Origin: Plasmopara viticola | Lineage: Eukaryota > Oomycota > Peronosporomycetes > Peronosporales > Peronosporaceae | Direction: 5' to 3' | Length of the DNA: 64,000 bases | Assembly: GCA_001695595.3 (NCBI GenBank) | Contig: MBPM02000038.1 | Coordinates: 310,001-374,000, forward strand | In this document: one piece after another, positions 20,906-32,800 of the stretch | Position numbering within the stretch: position 1 is the first letter of the stretch | Layout: the number at the start of each line of letters is the position of its first letter | Translations under genes and position numbers: made by a program | The notes under the pieces: generated by a model | The model's input: only the letters and a program-made list of their open reading frames with translations | What the model was told of the DNA's origin: nothing | Databases searched by the model: none

Positions 20906-22591
20906 TAGGTATGGGGAAGTAAGCGGTGTCAACGTAAAGAAATGTGGTTCCCGTTTCCGTCCGAAGTTCCCGTTCATGTTTTTTAGACGTTGTTTGACGT
21001 CTCAGAAAGACACTGTAACCTGTCAAACCAATGGTTTGAAACCATACCATGTTCAAGCTGCACAAACATAAGAACGGACGGGAGAAGAGTCTGTAAGACA
21101 AGTCGGCTGCTGGCACATTGAAGTTGACGTGAGTTGTGCAATAAGTCTATTTACAACATGTAACTCTTTAACACGTTTCTACCGTACGTCTTCAGCTACT
21201 CCTCTAGTTTCTCGCTAATCGTATTGCTGTAAAGAAAAATGAGATCTCTTAGGTTGGAACAAGACAACCTATTACGCCGTGCTGTAATAATGTTTCCTAC
21301 CCACGAGAAGCAGCGCTCTGAAGGTACTGATGTAGCTACCATGCCAAAACATTTAATCACTGCCATTTTCGCGCCACCACTTGAGACCATCGTCAAGTTT
21401 CTGTGTTTTCGACTTCTGCTTTTTGCACGTATTTTCTTGTGCATTTTGATGGGAGCTATCGTAGTAGCGATTCACCTCTGCCTCTACTTTTGCACGAAGC
21501 GACAACCCGTTTTGCACATGAGGATGAGGCGATCTTCGCTTGCGTCCAAGGAGATCATTTATGAAGTTCTCGTCTTCATCGCTAGCCTCATCGAAGCTCG
21601 TGCTGTAGATATCATCGACGGCACTAGCACCAGCAGAGTGCATTGCCTCGCTCACCAAGAACTCCCTCCCTTCTAATTTTTCTGTTGCGTTCAGTGACTC
21701 ACCATGCACGAATTGAGGATCAAGCAAGCAGCAATATTTCACAATTCAAGGTATTTGCTTGAATCTTTTTTAGAGCAAAAACAAGGAAAACCGACGGACG
21801 AGATGCATGCGTTCCAGCACCGAGCTATAGTAATATTCTCCAGCGTGAGCAGGCGATATTTTGGCAAATATCCTCTGATTTAACAGTCGCTTTTGAAGAA
21901 GGCGTATACATGGATATATCAATGTAGCAGTGGGGTATGTTCCACCTGATAGTGTCTTAGTTACCAGCTCAAAAACCACGAGAAGCTTGTCGAGGCATTG
22001 GATGCTAAACCACATTTCTCCTGTGGGCATCACAATACTTGCGTCGCTGAACTCTTCTTTGCGTTTCGCTGTCAATATAAACTCCATAAATGATTAAATA
22101 CGAGGACGAAGTTGCAGAAGGCGTTCAATCACGTGATGCGTGCTATTCTAGTGGGTGGCTACATCTGAAATAACGGTTAGAGGTACGGCCACATTTTGTA
22201 GCGACTTCAACTTGTCTCTTCCTTTAGAACTTTTGTTGAAGTAGTGAAGAATTTTGCGAAAGCTAGAAACATGCATTCTTGTCTTACTCATTTTCTAATG
22301 CTGGCGCTACTTCCTGATTTAGAGCTGAAAGAGCTTTTGCACTTTAGACAATAAGCCAAGTTTGTATCAGACGATTTCCACGCCTTCTTTCCCGGTGGTA
22401 GCTGTGCGTTTGGAGCTACAAGTCGGATGAACGACCAGTAACCGTCCTTTTTAATACGGCGAATCTTGAACAGGGGCCGCGGCGCAGGAACGTTTGATGG
22501 CGGAGGCTCCATCCGGGAACGATGCGTTGTAGGCTTTTTCTTCTATCCCTGCAATCTCAGCCGTTTGAAAGTGCTCGTGTGGTGTACTATA
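20852..22591 (-). mobile_element. Non-autonomous hAT transposon, right arm of an inverted dimer
   Basis: Near-identical reverse complement of the left arm. BED finger at 22,512-22,288; a middle part at 22,087-21,770 (open through VMPTGEMWFSIQCLDKLL, the segment missing from the left arm); an acidic region at 21,742-21,353; the dimerisation domain at 21,444-21,196 with SVPSERCFSW. The outer ends of both arms share tatagtacaccacacgagc. As on the left, no DDE core remains. The pair forms a palindrome of about 3.3 kb. Confidence 0.85.
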
Positions 22592-23208
22592 CATTAATAT
22601 TGCCCGGAAGTCTCAAAACGTTTAGGGCGTGGTGGCGAAATCTCTATCGATGGGGCAGGTATGCATAAAAAAGCCGTCACAAGCATCGGTAATCCCTTTG
22701 CTTTGCTCATGACTTAATTTTTACATGCTCAAGTCAAAGAGGTCAGACAGCGACTTCGCCAGGTCTGAGCAATTTGAATGACGTAATTGGTCAGGACAAG
22801 CCAATTCTTCTGTATAATTGGAACTGCGCATTCCACAACAGCCGTCACATTAGCGCACTGGCTCTTAAACTAAATAGCATTAATGCGCCCATTACCATTT
22901 CGTGTGCTTCTCTTATGAAAAGGTTAGGCCCTTTCCATGTTAAATATTCCGCACTTTTGTGTCGCATAATACAACTGCAACTAGCATAAGAAGCCTTACT
23001 ATACTACGAAGCATTAATGTACTCGAGCCGGGCTATACTGGCTTATAAAACCCGAACAGCGAAAGTAGCTTTTATATACTATAGGATGAGCTCTGCGAAT
23101 TCCATCAATGTATATACTGACTGGCATGACAAAAATGAACGAGTCTGACTCCTCTAGATTGTCATTCTTGAAATTCCGTTGAGCAGAGCAGTACGCCGTA
23201 CGTTTCCC
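22592..23208. other. Upstream region of the effector; contains a dispersed repeat
   Basis: 22,600-22,735 matches repeats at about 26,930-27,045 and 36,350-36,455 (shared: ggtggcg, aggta.gcataaaaaagc, tttga/tttgctttg). 22,740-23,100 is similar to 37,570-37,800, the flank of the second effector copy, so it is probably the ancestral effector promoter. No gene is seen. Confidence 0.45.
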
Positions 23209-23991
23209 ATGCGCCACTGTGCACTTCTCTTCCGTCTTTTCTTGATCGGCTATTTGTGCAGTGTCTACTTCTCGGCCTGCACGCAAGCATCCTCGATGAA
23301 GGAATCCGACGACGAGTCGCTTCGTACCGAACAGTGGGATGACAACGGCAAGCGCATACTTCAGGCGGATGACCTTGAGCACATTCTAACCGAAGAGCGA
23401 GGTATGACACAGAATCTTAGTCCTGCTGTGGAGTCCATTGGGAAGGGAAAAGCATCGGAGAAGGCGACTTCGGCGCTGACTTCGAAGCTGAATCCGGTAT
23501 ATTGGGCAAAGGGCATCTGGATGGCACTTAAAAAGGGATACACAGCCTTAAAGTTGATGATGATTGTTTTTGCAAGCAAAGGAAGCGGTGTCTCTGCGAT
23601 GATGAGTGGAATATCTCCGCTGACCATGAAAAAAGTTTTTCGTGGCTCCATTGCGGTTGAGGGAGATATCAAAACGAATTACGACACTTTCAAGACAGCG
23701 TACTTTAAACTATTAGATGTAAAACCGGCCTCTTTAATGAAGTACTGTGATGATGAATTAAAAAAACTGACATGGATGCAGCGGTTCTCGGCACGTTTGG
23801 CTTTGAATAATGTGCGCAAGATTCTAAAATCAGACCCTTCCGTCGAACAAATGATTGATCGCAACGTCTCTCCTCTCTTGTACATGCGAGCGTTGGAAAA
23901 ACAGGGTGCATTTGCCAAGAATGATGAGGCCGCAATTAAAAAATTTAAAGATTACGTCAAGGCCTTCGAAAAGCACGTGAAGCTGGCATAA
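23209..23991 (+). CDS. Secreted effector candidate, RXLR-like with EER, intact
   Basis: ATG 23,209 gives 260 residues. An open frame extends 30 bases upstream but without ATG. The N-terminus is a clear signal peptide (basic start, hydrophobic core LFRLFLIGYLCSVYF, small residues before ACTQASS). After an acidic stretch come GKRIL, a possible degenerate RXLR (R-I-L-Q), and an EER motif about 20 residues later. The C-terminal part is helical with Trp and Tyr residues (NPVYWAKGIW, SPLLYMRALEK), resembling WY-type effector folds. This order is the hallmark of oomycete translocated effectors acting in plant cells. Host target unknown. A broken second copy is at 38.0-39.3 kb. The RXLR assignment is inference; secretion is well supported. 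Confidence 0.75.
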   Translation: MRHCALLFRLFLIGYLCSVYFSACTQASSMKESDDESLRTEQWDDNGKRILQADDLEHILTEERGMTQNLSPAVESIGKGKASEKATSALTSKLNPVYWAKGIWMALKKGYTALKLMMIVFASKGSGVSAMMSGISPLTMKKVFRGSIAVEGDIKTNYDTFKTAYFKLLDVKPASLMKYCDDELKKLTWMQRFSARLALNNVRKILKSDPSVEQMIDRNVSPLLYMRALEKQGAFAKNDEAAIKKFKDYVKAFEKHVKLA

Positions 23992-24500
23992 AATAATTCT
24001 TAACGTCAGGTAAGCTGTCTAAAATACGACAATAAACTTCCTTTTGAATAATAGTCTACTTGCTGCATGTTCGTTTTCATGCATGTTCGTTAATCGTGCC
24101 ATCTGGATTTCGGAAGTGATCGACAATGCATTAATGACACGGGAGGAAAAGACTGAAGACGAATGGAGAAAAAGGAATGGAAAGCTCGCACGATGAAACG
24201 TCGGCGCTGCTTGTCAAGGTCAAACGTTTATTATGACACACAATCCAATGCGAGCGATCTCTACATGGCGTTGAAGAGAAGACGCCGTAGCTTTATATCA
24301 GTAAAAATACTGATTCGCATACTGCTATTTTCAAATCCAGCCTAAAAATTAAATAAAAATAAAAATACCGTGTTGAACTTTGTGCAAACAAAATAAATTA
24401 GGATCTAAACTGCAATTTATAGGACACGCCGGTTTTTAAAACCTTGTAATGTGTCACTTATATCTTCCAGCACGTCTCAACAAATTAAGGAACCTTCATC
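23992..24500. other. Effector 3' flank
   Basis: Shared with the downstream flank of the second effector copy (39,295-39,730): acgtcaggtaagctgtcta, the ctgcatg.tc.gttttcatgca motif and a short tract near 24,180-24,300. No gene is recognised. A frame of 60 codons at 24,163-24,345 is frame-broken in the other copy, so I do not call it. Confidence 0.5.
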
Positions 24501-24639
24501 ATTGGTGATCATTGCGCGCGGCGTGGCATTCTCATCCCTGGGATGCAGGGCTAAACGCTGAGGAATCAGTCTTCATTGGCATATTTTGTGTCCTCAAAGA
24601 ACTTAGATAAACAACTGAGAGCAAGAGCCTTATCAGTAT

Positions 24640-26250
24640 TTGTGGCCCAAAAGCCAAATCCAAATTGTGTTGCGTTCCCACAGCAGACGCGATCGCTCGC
24701 CATAACTTTGAAGTAAATTTGATATCTCTGTCTGTTACAATGGTCTTTGGGGTGCCATTGTTTGATACAAATTTAATATAAACTTTCGCGATTTCTGCAG
24801 TATTGCCCGGTGTTTACGTAGCGATGAAAATGGCTCTTTCTATCAAGCAACCAACAATCACTATGACACAATTAAAACCACTTTTGGTCAGGGTAAGACA
24901 GGATGAAGTTTATTGAAATATCGACCCATCTGTCCCTCGGAACATCCAGAGACTGAAGTACTCGTGGCGCTTCGGTCTGCCTAGCCTTCTTGCGCTGACT
25001 GATTTTGCATGTGTTGACCTAGCGGTGGATGTATTTTGCCATTTTGGCCAGAGTACTTTTGACGCTCGGCCAGATACGTCTTGTAAAATTTTCTGTATTC
25101 TGTCGGTGCATGATCATAGTTTCCGCAGTTGAAGCGATCTTTTGATCTTTGTTGTCTAGGATATACAGGCGTGGAGTCTCAATTTCGCCAGTTTGGTAAT
25201 ACAAAATGCCATTTCGCAATTAGTACTTTGGCACACCATCACTTTTTCTCAGCTTCTTAATGATGTACTGTGGGTCTCTTTTTCCCACATCCATTTCCCT
25301 TGCGGAATAAGCAATTGCAAGCTTGTTTGTCCTGATTGTCGCCACAATCTCGCAGTTCTTAGCCGCTTCCGATAACTCTTGCAAGTTGTCTTAGGCAGCT
25401 TTTCTCTCGCGTTCTGGATTGCTTGTCACACGGTGTCAGTCTCACCGGAAATCCACGGGAAGAAAGGCTTAAATTCAGCAAGCTCATCACATTATCGAGC
25501 TACTCTGCGATTTGTAACATTCTGCGTTAGGATCATTTCAATATTTTGTGGTCTGTTTTGATCTTGAATAATCGATCGAGAAGATGCACACGCCGCACTT
25601 TTAGCGCATGCAATTTGCAAGTAGCTCTTACCATTGTGTCTTGCCCGTTCGCTGCAAAAGGAGTTACAATACCCTGAGTAATTAAGCACGCCTGGCCATT
25701 GGTACTTGTCGCATCTTGCAAAGTCGTCACTCGTGATTTTGAGAGCGACGATGGCCGTGAACTACCATTGTCGTCAAAAGCACTTATTCGGCTTTGTTGA
25801 CGAGATCGATTCGGAGTTGGGTGCTCATCCGTATGGCCTCTTTTTTGGGCTTGCTTACTGGACCCCAAATCAAAACGAGACTGTACAAATTTTGTTTTAC
25901 ACTCTACGCTTTTTGTATAAATGGATAGAATGGCGAACTGAATCTTCCAAAAGCGCTTATATTTGTTAGATACAGCGCAATAGATTTTCAGTGATGTCTT
26001 GATCTGGATGTCTGGCACCTGAGTCCTTACAATCTGGGATATCGTCTTGGAGAAGTTGGACAGGCTTCAGCTGTTTCACCGTTAATAACCACAAGTCTTT
26101 TCGCTGTTTGTCGAGCTCCTTGATACGTCTTGTGGGGAGCTCAATGGTATTTATAGACGTGCTTGTGGATTGAAGAATCTTTCGCTTTTCAATACGACAA
26201 AGCCGAGCAAAACAGCTCAGTACTATTATATGTAGATCAAGCAAAGCCAA
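24640..26250 (-). mobile_element. Gypsy-type relic: gag joined to RNase H end and integrase
   Basis: Reading down from 26,250: gag N-terminus (IKELDKQRKDLWLLTVKQLK, as at 2.57 and 41.8 kb), a Ser/Arg-rich linker (26,018-25,533), then directly the end of RNase H and the integrase (25,560-24,640). The integrase includes the zinc-binding start (ETMIMHRQNTENFTRRIWPS) and QSLDVPRDRW. Protease and reverse transcriptase are missing between, so there is a large internal deletion near 25,540. Multiple stops and frameshifts are present. It belongs to the same family as the copies at 2.5-4.5 and 41.7-44.6 kb. Confidence 0.75.
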
Positions 26251-27050
26251 GTGGGTAACTTATCGGGAAGCTATTCTCCGTGTTTTCAAAATCGGAACAC
26301 GAATTCACCAAAAATGCAAAAGCTACCAATCGATGGAACTTCTTGTATCGCACAAGCGTACAACGTTAACTTCGTGCTGAAAGACAATCCTTCTACTTCA
26401 ACACTTTCCTCTATGTGGCTCATACCAATAATCACATGATGACTTGCTTGACACTATGTGACCACTACCACCCTTGCCTTGAACTTTTGAACTTCACACG
26501 ACAAGTGCTACTATGCAACACAGTCGCGGAGGAAGGTCATGAAAGGCGGTCGTCAAACGAGGCTTTGGTACGAGCGGGGTGAAGTTGGTGTAGGAGAAGA
26601 AGTTTTGGATGCGAAAAAGATAACTGAGAGTGATATTAAAATGGCGAGCTTTTGCGACTTATTTTCTTGCTATAGTCTAAGTTGTAGTCCTCAGCCATCA
26701 ACATCCTTAAGGCTATCATTCTTCTTTTTTTTCCATCTGCCTTTTAACACATCCACGATTATTTATGTTCCGAAAATTCATATTCTCGCCGTTCAGCGGC
26801 ACCATGTTGGCAACTTGGAAGTCTTGGATATGTCTTCTTTGTCATAAATAAAGAAGTTAGAGTAAGCGGGATTTGAGTGGTATGGCGAAGATACAATAAT
26901 ATTAAGTAGTGTCTGTGTGTGTGGTAACCCACGATTGATAAATTTGTGGTTTGCGCGGTGGCGTAATTTCAACAGATGAGACAGGTATACATAAAAAAGC
27001 ATTACAACCATCAATAATTCCTTTGATTTGCATATGGGTTAATTTAGGGA
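26251..27050. other. No gene recognised; dispersed repeat at right end
   Basis: A plus-strand frame at 26,539-26,847 contains poly-Phe and Ser-rich stretches and is probably not coding. 26,930-27,045 is a copy of the dispersed repeat also found at 22,620-22,735 and 36,350-36,455. Confidence 0.35.
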
Positions 27051-27055
27051 ACCGT

Positions 27056-27121
27056 TAAACTGCCGGTATCCTTTTGGTAAACTGCCGGTATCCTTTTGGT
27101 AAACTGCCGGTACCCTTTGAT
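27056..27121. repeat. 22-bp tandem repeat, three units
   Basis: aactgccggtatccttttgg followed by ta is repeated twice exactly, then a third, diverging unit (aactgccggtaccctttga). Related cores (ccggtacccct, tgccgattccccc) recur at 27,215-27,260, so the array was once longer. Confidence 0.85.
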
Positions 27122-27314
27122 TTTAGCCAATGAGATTAAACCAAATCCATCAATGGGGGCAGTTTATCTCTGTAATTGAACACAGTGTTTTTCAACCAAT
27201 AAAAAGAGAAAGCAATACCTATCCGGTACCCCTCTTTCGTGAATTGCCGATTCCCCCTGTTTTGAGCCAATGAAAAAAGGAGCGATTCCGTCAATGAGCA
27301 CTATTTTTCTGTCA

Positions 27315-27485
27315 ATGAAAGCAGCACTGAACAAGTTATCGAAATGCGCCTTCCTCTTCGTCTTTCTGGGTGTTGCTACTGCTGATTGTGAGCTGCGCTT
27401 GCGAAGAGGAATACCATCCTCAAATGAACAATTGGGCGGTGATTGTGAGCAAGGCATCTATAGTATGGCTCCATGCCTTGTTTAA
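27315..27485 (+). CDS. Possible small secreted protein
   Basis: A 56-codon frame with a signal-peptide-like start (ALNKLSKCAFLFVFLGVATA) followed by a short mature part with three Cys (ADCELRLRR, GDCEQG, APCLV). Small secreted Cys-containing proteins are common in oomycetes. No homologue is recognised and no second copy exists in the window, so coding status is uncertain; the region upstream is tandem repeat. Confidence 0.3.
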   Translation: MKAALNKLSKCAFLFVFLGVATADCELRLRRGIPSSNEQLGGDCEQGIYSMAPCLV

Positions 27486-27570
27486 TAATGTGCGTCGTTT
27501 GCTGTAGGTCGACACATCTCGCTTTTGGAGTAATTACACACTCATTGCGAATGCTTTATCACACTACCAC

Positions 27571-28287
27571 TCAGTCAAGCGTCTTGGGATCCCAGACAGC
27601 CAGGTAAGACATTGTTAAAAACAGTTTTTCATATTGATTTTTTGAGAACGGATACGTTTTGCCAGCCTCACTAACAAAACCATTTTTATCAACAAATTCT
27701 TGAGTATAAGCATCTACTTCAACCATGATTAACTCACCAAATGTATTATACATTTTAATCAGATCTTGAGCAATAAACCCAAACTGGAGGTCGTTGTTAT
27801 AATTGAACTATTTTGGTTTGATAGTTCTAACAAATCTATCCGCATATTGCTCATCCAGCGACTCAACATTCTCCTTCTTATTATAATATAAAATAACGTC
27901 AAATTCGCCACTGACCAGAAGTCGTTCATTACTGCGAATGGAATATACCTGAAGGAGTAGCTGTTGTTGAACCGAGAGCACATGTTCCATCAGACATTCT
28001 GCCTATTGTATCACTTCCAACAGCATGCATAGCTTTAGCAGGAGAAGAGGTGTCGATTCCAAGACGACCTGCATATAGAACTACAGCTCTGTAAGCTCCG
28101 TTTTCATATACAGAAAATTCATTAGGAATAGTTTGACCCGACTTTTCTGCTCCAATCTGCCAATTAACACTACTCGCTGCCATTGTAGTAGTAGTGCTGT
28201 CAGAAGAAGATGTATTAAGATTCTGCATATAAGCATTGTACTAGTTCCATTCATTGTAATCCTATTGTAAGAGGTAGAACCATTCAT
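27571..28287 (-). pseudogene. Tail-fibre-like protein with S74 intramolecular-chaperone domain, broken
   Basis: On the minus strand: a fibre-like stretch with the phage-type motif YAGRLGIDTSSPAKAMHA (28,228-27,929), then a frame change into the C-terminal S74/ICA domain (KKENVESLDEQYADRFVRTIKP; NNDLQFGFIAQDLIKMY), then a tail to the stop at 27,571. In phage fibres and related proteins this domain drives trimerisation and then cuts itself off using a Ser-Lys dyad in S-D-x-R-x-K. Here the Ser-Asp-Arg part is replaced (YYNKKENVE), so self-cleavage would be lost. Frameshifts near 27,930 and 27,808 and a stop near 27,807 break it. Best explained as a virus-derived fragment related to the gene at 63.4-64.0 kb. 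Confidence 0.65.
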
Positions 28288-28319
28288 AGCCTATTGGAAT
28301 CCGGTTTCGGGTGTAGATA

Positions 28320-29062
28320 ACGTTCGGAGAATACTCTTCCTCAACTGAGTTTTCATCATACAGTGCTTATCCAAACTACCCAATTATCGAAATCATTGAA
28401 CCATATGTCCTTTGACAGCTTGCGGGGCTTATAGAATTTGTCATCTATATTTTCTTCAACAATGAAAACAAAGTACTTTGCAAAAAAATCTCGATCACTT
28501 TTGCTTTTTTAACTTTTATTGTTTGAATCTACAATCATTTTATTACATAACTTCTCATACAAATCATCTGGGATACGATCCAACTGCTCTGGAATACTAA
28601 GCAGGCGATAAGGCTTGCCAGCAATAACTACTTTATCGTCATTGCGAATATTAACACCTTGCAAACCGATACGTTAGCTCCTGTTTGCTAGTCTCTTATC
28701 ATATTTAAATACATAGTGACGCATACCAGGTGGCAATTTAATGCTTGCATAGATATTTCTCAAGTCTTTCATTTCAATTCCAATTCTTTTTAAGTTCAAC
28801 AAATCCATCTTTGTTGCTCTAACAAACAACTTCAATATTAGTAATCCCGAAAAGTTTGCCCGTGCATACAACGAAATTATCATTAATTTTCGTTGTTTGT
28901 CTAGAAGTTAAGTTCTTCCAGTTTTCTATAGATGTTGTTTTTGATTCCTGATAGCTGTCTTTGCCGATTTTGTAGAACTCAAGTTGACTTTTCCAATCGC
29001 ACACTTGTTGTTGCTGTAGATATCAGCGGTATCGCTGCTAAATGAAGCTGTAGATGATTGAG
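28320..29062 (-). pseudogene. Virus-like protein remnant upstream of the S74 gene
   Basis: From an ATG at about 29,062 (RSTSTQSSTASFSSDTADIY) three overlapping minus-strand frames continue each other: TTSIENWKNLTSRQTTKIND (29,004-28,819), LPPGMRHYVFKYDKRLANRS (28,883-28,674), and past a TAA, NIRNDDKVVIAGKPYRLLSI. This looks like one gene of about 190-220 codons with two frameshifts and a few stops. I do not recognise the family with certainty. The final part (hydrophobic strand, then AGKPY) recalls small uncharacterised proteins of virus-like elements. Its position before an S74 fibre gene fits a viral remnant. Confidence 0.4.
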
Positions 29063-29814
29063 TTGACGTGGACCTCATTGATATAATTTGCTAGCTATTT
29101 CAACAATACCAATATTATAATGTAGGGAAGATTTTTGTCTCAAGGTATTTTTATATAGGTATTGAACCATCTATGAGCTTTAGCTTAAAATGAGCATAAT
29201 ATTAATATAGATATCTCAGAAAATCTCAAGAAACTCATAATATCTAAACCTAAAAGATATCCCGCAGGCTAGAAAAAAATAATTCTCTTGCTATCTGGCC
29301 ATTTAAGGTGCCTGCCAGCTCCGGTCAGAGCCACTTAGGATTGATTTTTTTGGAATTTTGTTCTTCCATCAATCGAATATGCCGTTTACTCAAAAGATGG
29401 CGCTTCATTGAGTCCTCTTGAACTATGCGAGAACTTTCACATTCAACCATTGGTAGCGTAGTTACGCCATCGCTCAGGATCTTTTTCTAATAACTTTTGT
29501 TTTGTTCGAATTTTTGACTTTTGTCTTCTTGATAGTATGAACTGCGATTGTTTCTCCGATCCCCATTTGGTAAATATTATCAACAATTGAGTTTTGCATT
29601 CTCATTAATATACTATAAAGAGAAATAGTCTTGAAATGGTAAAGTTTTTACGTTTTCTTGCTCTCTTTAGTGTTAAGACAGAGTTGTCCTTGATTGGTTG
29701 GAAGTAAATTTTCTCTAGATGTAAAAGAGCCAACAGTTGAAGTATTGCAGTGTATATTCACCGCTTCAAGACTTGTATAAACTGTGTTAATAAGGTGTGT
29801 GCCCTAGAAGGTAG
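29063..29814. other. No gene recognised
   Basis: AT-rich intergenic DNA between the viral-like fragment and the Copia element, with stops in all frames at short intervals and no repeat match seen within the window. Confidence 0.5.
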
Positions 29815-32800
29815 AATGTGAAGTGAATATGTTTAAATCCTTACTTCGCTATGTGCTACCTTTAGGCGAATCCTTCTAAAAGCTATTTAGTGACATCATC
29901 TAGTGACGTCAGCCTATGACGTCATGACCTTGCCGTTATCATGTCGGTACTTCTGTGTCGTAATCCTGAATCGTTATCCGCTTGTCACATACGCATTCAG
30001 CGTTGTAGTACCAACCCTTCCACTCACCGCTAATGCTGACTGCACCTTGGACCGATGCCACTTGCTTGAAGCGAGTACATTGGTCGATAAGTGCTGAGCG
30101 GTTTTGCCAGCATATCTGCCAACTGATCCACTGTCGACTTGTACTCGACCACGATGATGTCTCGGGCCACATTCTTTCGAATGAAGTGTTGACGAATGTC
30201 CACATGTTTGGTTTTGGAACGGTAGCCAGCGTTGCTAGCAAGCCCAATTGCACCTTGATAGTCTTCTCAAACCAATGTAGCTCCCACTTGCTCATGACCG
30301 AGGTCCTTGAGAATCGCACGGACCCACAGCACTTCTTGAGTCTAAAGACTTAGCGCCAAGTACTCTGCTTCCGCCGAGCTCGATACCACCGTCCTCTCGT
30401 ATTTCGACTTGTGAACTACTGGTCCGCCACCACTCATTATCTTCATGTCCGACGCAGAGAGCCGGTCATCGGTATTGCTACCCCGATCCGCATCCGTATA
30501 TGCTGTAACTTGAACCTCGCTGGCGCTGCCGTCGTAGGGAATCCCAAAGCTCTTTTTTTTAGACAACGAAGCACGCGAAGCGCGGCCTTCCGGTGCTTCT
30601 CACCTGGATTCTCCTGGAAACGCGACAGCCGTGTGACCACATATGCGATATCGGGACGCGTTCAGGTCGTAACGCATAACAAACATCCGATCAGCGACCT
30701 ATACGGCTCCGATCACATTTCTTTTCTTTCATGGTTCTTCGATCGCTTCAGACCTGATTTGCATGGAATTATCGCTGCCTTCGCATCTTGCTGGTTGAAC
30801 CTGTTCACCACGTCGTCAATGTATCTTGTTTGTCGAATTTTGAGTGTGCTACTGCTGCGGTCATGGTAAATCGCCATTCCAAGAATGAATTTGGCCTTGC
30901 CCAATTTCTTCATCTTGAACAAGTTCTTGATCTCTTCTTTACCCTCTTGTACTCATTTACTCGTCTTACAGCGATGATCATGTCGCCAACGTATACAAAA
31001 CGTAGACATAGTTGTCGTTCTTGCCCTTGACGTAAACGCACTGATCCGCTCCGCTACTACGAAAACCCATTTGCAGGAAGGCAGCATGAATTGTCTTGTT
31101 CCATACACTCGCAGCTTGTTTTAGACCATATATCGCCTTGCCTAGCTTGCACATGATGGTTTCAGCATTGACAATCCCGTAAGGCACATCCATGTACACC
31201 TCCTCTTGAGGTAACTATTCAGGAAGGCTGGTCCGACATCCAGTTCCTCTGTCAGGTGTCCATTCGCAAGCACCACCGACAACCCAACCCTGATAGGTTT
31301 CATGTCTACCGTTGGCGAGTATGGCTCTAAGAAAACGATACCAACTTTCCCTTTAAAGGCCTTGGTAACAAGTCGGGCCTTGTAGCGCACCACTTCTTTA
31401 AGCTCGTTGCGCTTCTTCGCAAAAAACCATCGGCACCCGATTGCCCAGACGTTCTTCTTCTTAGGCACATGTGTCCATGAGCCGTTCGCTTCATAGGACT
31501 TGTGCGTTGCACTCATTGCCTTCCGTTATTCATAAGCGTCGTCGCTATTCATCGTTTGCTGGTCCGTAGTTGGGGCAACATTCGCCTCACCAACATTAGC
31601 AGCATATGCAAAAGCGGCTTCAGCAATAAGTCCATCTTCATCGATTCTAGATCGCTTGGCATTTAGTTAACCAGTCTCTTCTCCTTCGTGCTCCTCATCG
31701 CCACTTAAACCATCCTTAAGAAGAAACACAGGCTCTCTCGAGCGTCTGGTACGTCCTGGCTTCGCATGGAACACTATACAATCTTCAGCATATGCTTGCG
31801 GAGAAGAGTGGTAAGGAGCCAGCCCCTAGCTTTATGCGACCGGGCGAAGAGGAGGGAGTTGTGGAAGTTGATGCATTTTTGGTTTTTACTAAAGCTCAAC
31901 CTCACTCAGTTCTACATCAGGAGCTTAATTCTTGACACCTTCCATTGGCACTTTTGAAGTGAATTGTCTTGATGTTTTGACATTATTCAGTGCAACATCA
32001 GCGTACTTGGTAATGTAGGTAATCGTCTTGTGTTGTGAAAAGTCCGTGGTATATAATACACCAACTTCACGCTCGTCAAGTTGAACGGATCGCACAACCA
32101 CAACAATATAAATTTTCAAACTAAATACACGATATCCTTTTGTGCTTTGTGCGTACACAAAAAATAAGCACCGAAAGCCTTTGGGGTCGAAATTTATTCT
32201 CTTCATGCTGTCGACATGCGCAAAGCCGTGGGATCCAAATACTCAAAGATGACAAAGTTCTGGCTTGCGCTTAAAGCCCGATTGTACGGTGCGACATCCG
32301 CATTTGCCGAGTTTGTTGAACGATTGATCAGATACACCACAGTGTTTACTGCTTCCGCCCACCATTCTGGAGACACGCCCTTATATTAAATCATTCTTCG
32401 TGCCTTTCCCATAGTTGTGCGGTTCATTTGCTCTGCGATACCATTTTGTCGCTGGTTATATGGTACCATGCGCTGATGCATAATACCGTTTTTGGCACAG
32501 ATTTTGACAACCTTTTTGTTCAAAAACTCTGTCCCATTGTCGGGTCGCAGACACTTTAAACGTTGCCCCAATTAATTCTCGTTAGAGCTTCAAACTCGAT
32601 CAGCATTGTACTCACTTGACTTTTGTTCTTTATGAAGTACGCCACCACAAATCTCGAAGAATCATCCACAAAGTCAGCACATATCGTACGCCACCCGTCG
32701 AAATCGTCTTCATCGGTCCCATCACGTCCGTGTGCACGAGTTTAAAAACACGTGTTGTCTTTGTAAACGATCGTGACGTGAAAAAAATATCATCATCTTC

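Noticed and set aside
21239..21676. A 145-codon plus-strand frame with membrane-like stretches
   Set aside because: Antisense to the hAT C-terminal region and repeated on the mirror strand at 20,026-20,463; it follows from the coding sense strand.
27056..27121. A CRISPR-like array
   Set aside because: Only three directly adjoining units without unique spacers, in a eukaryotic setting.
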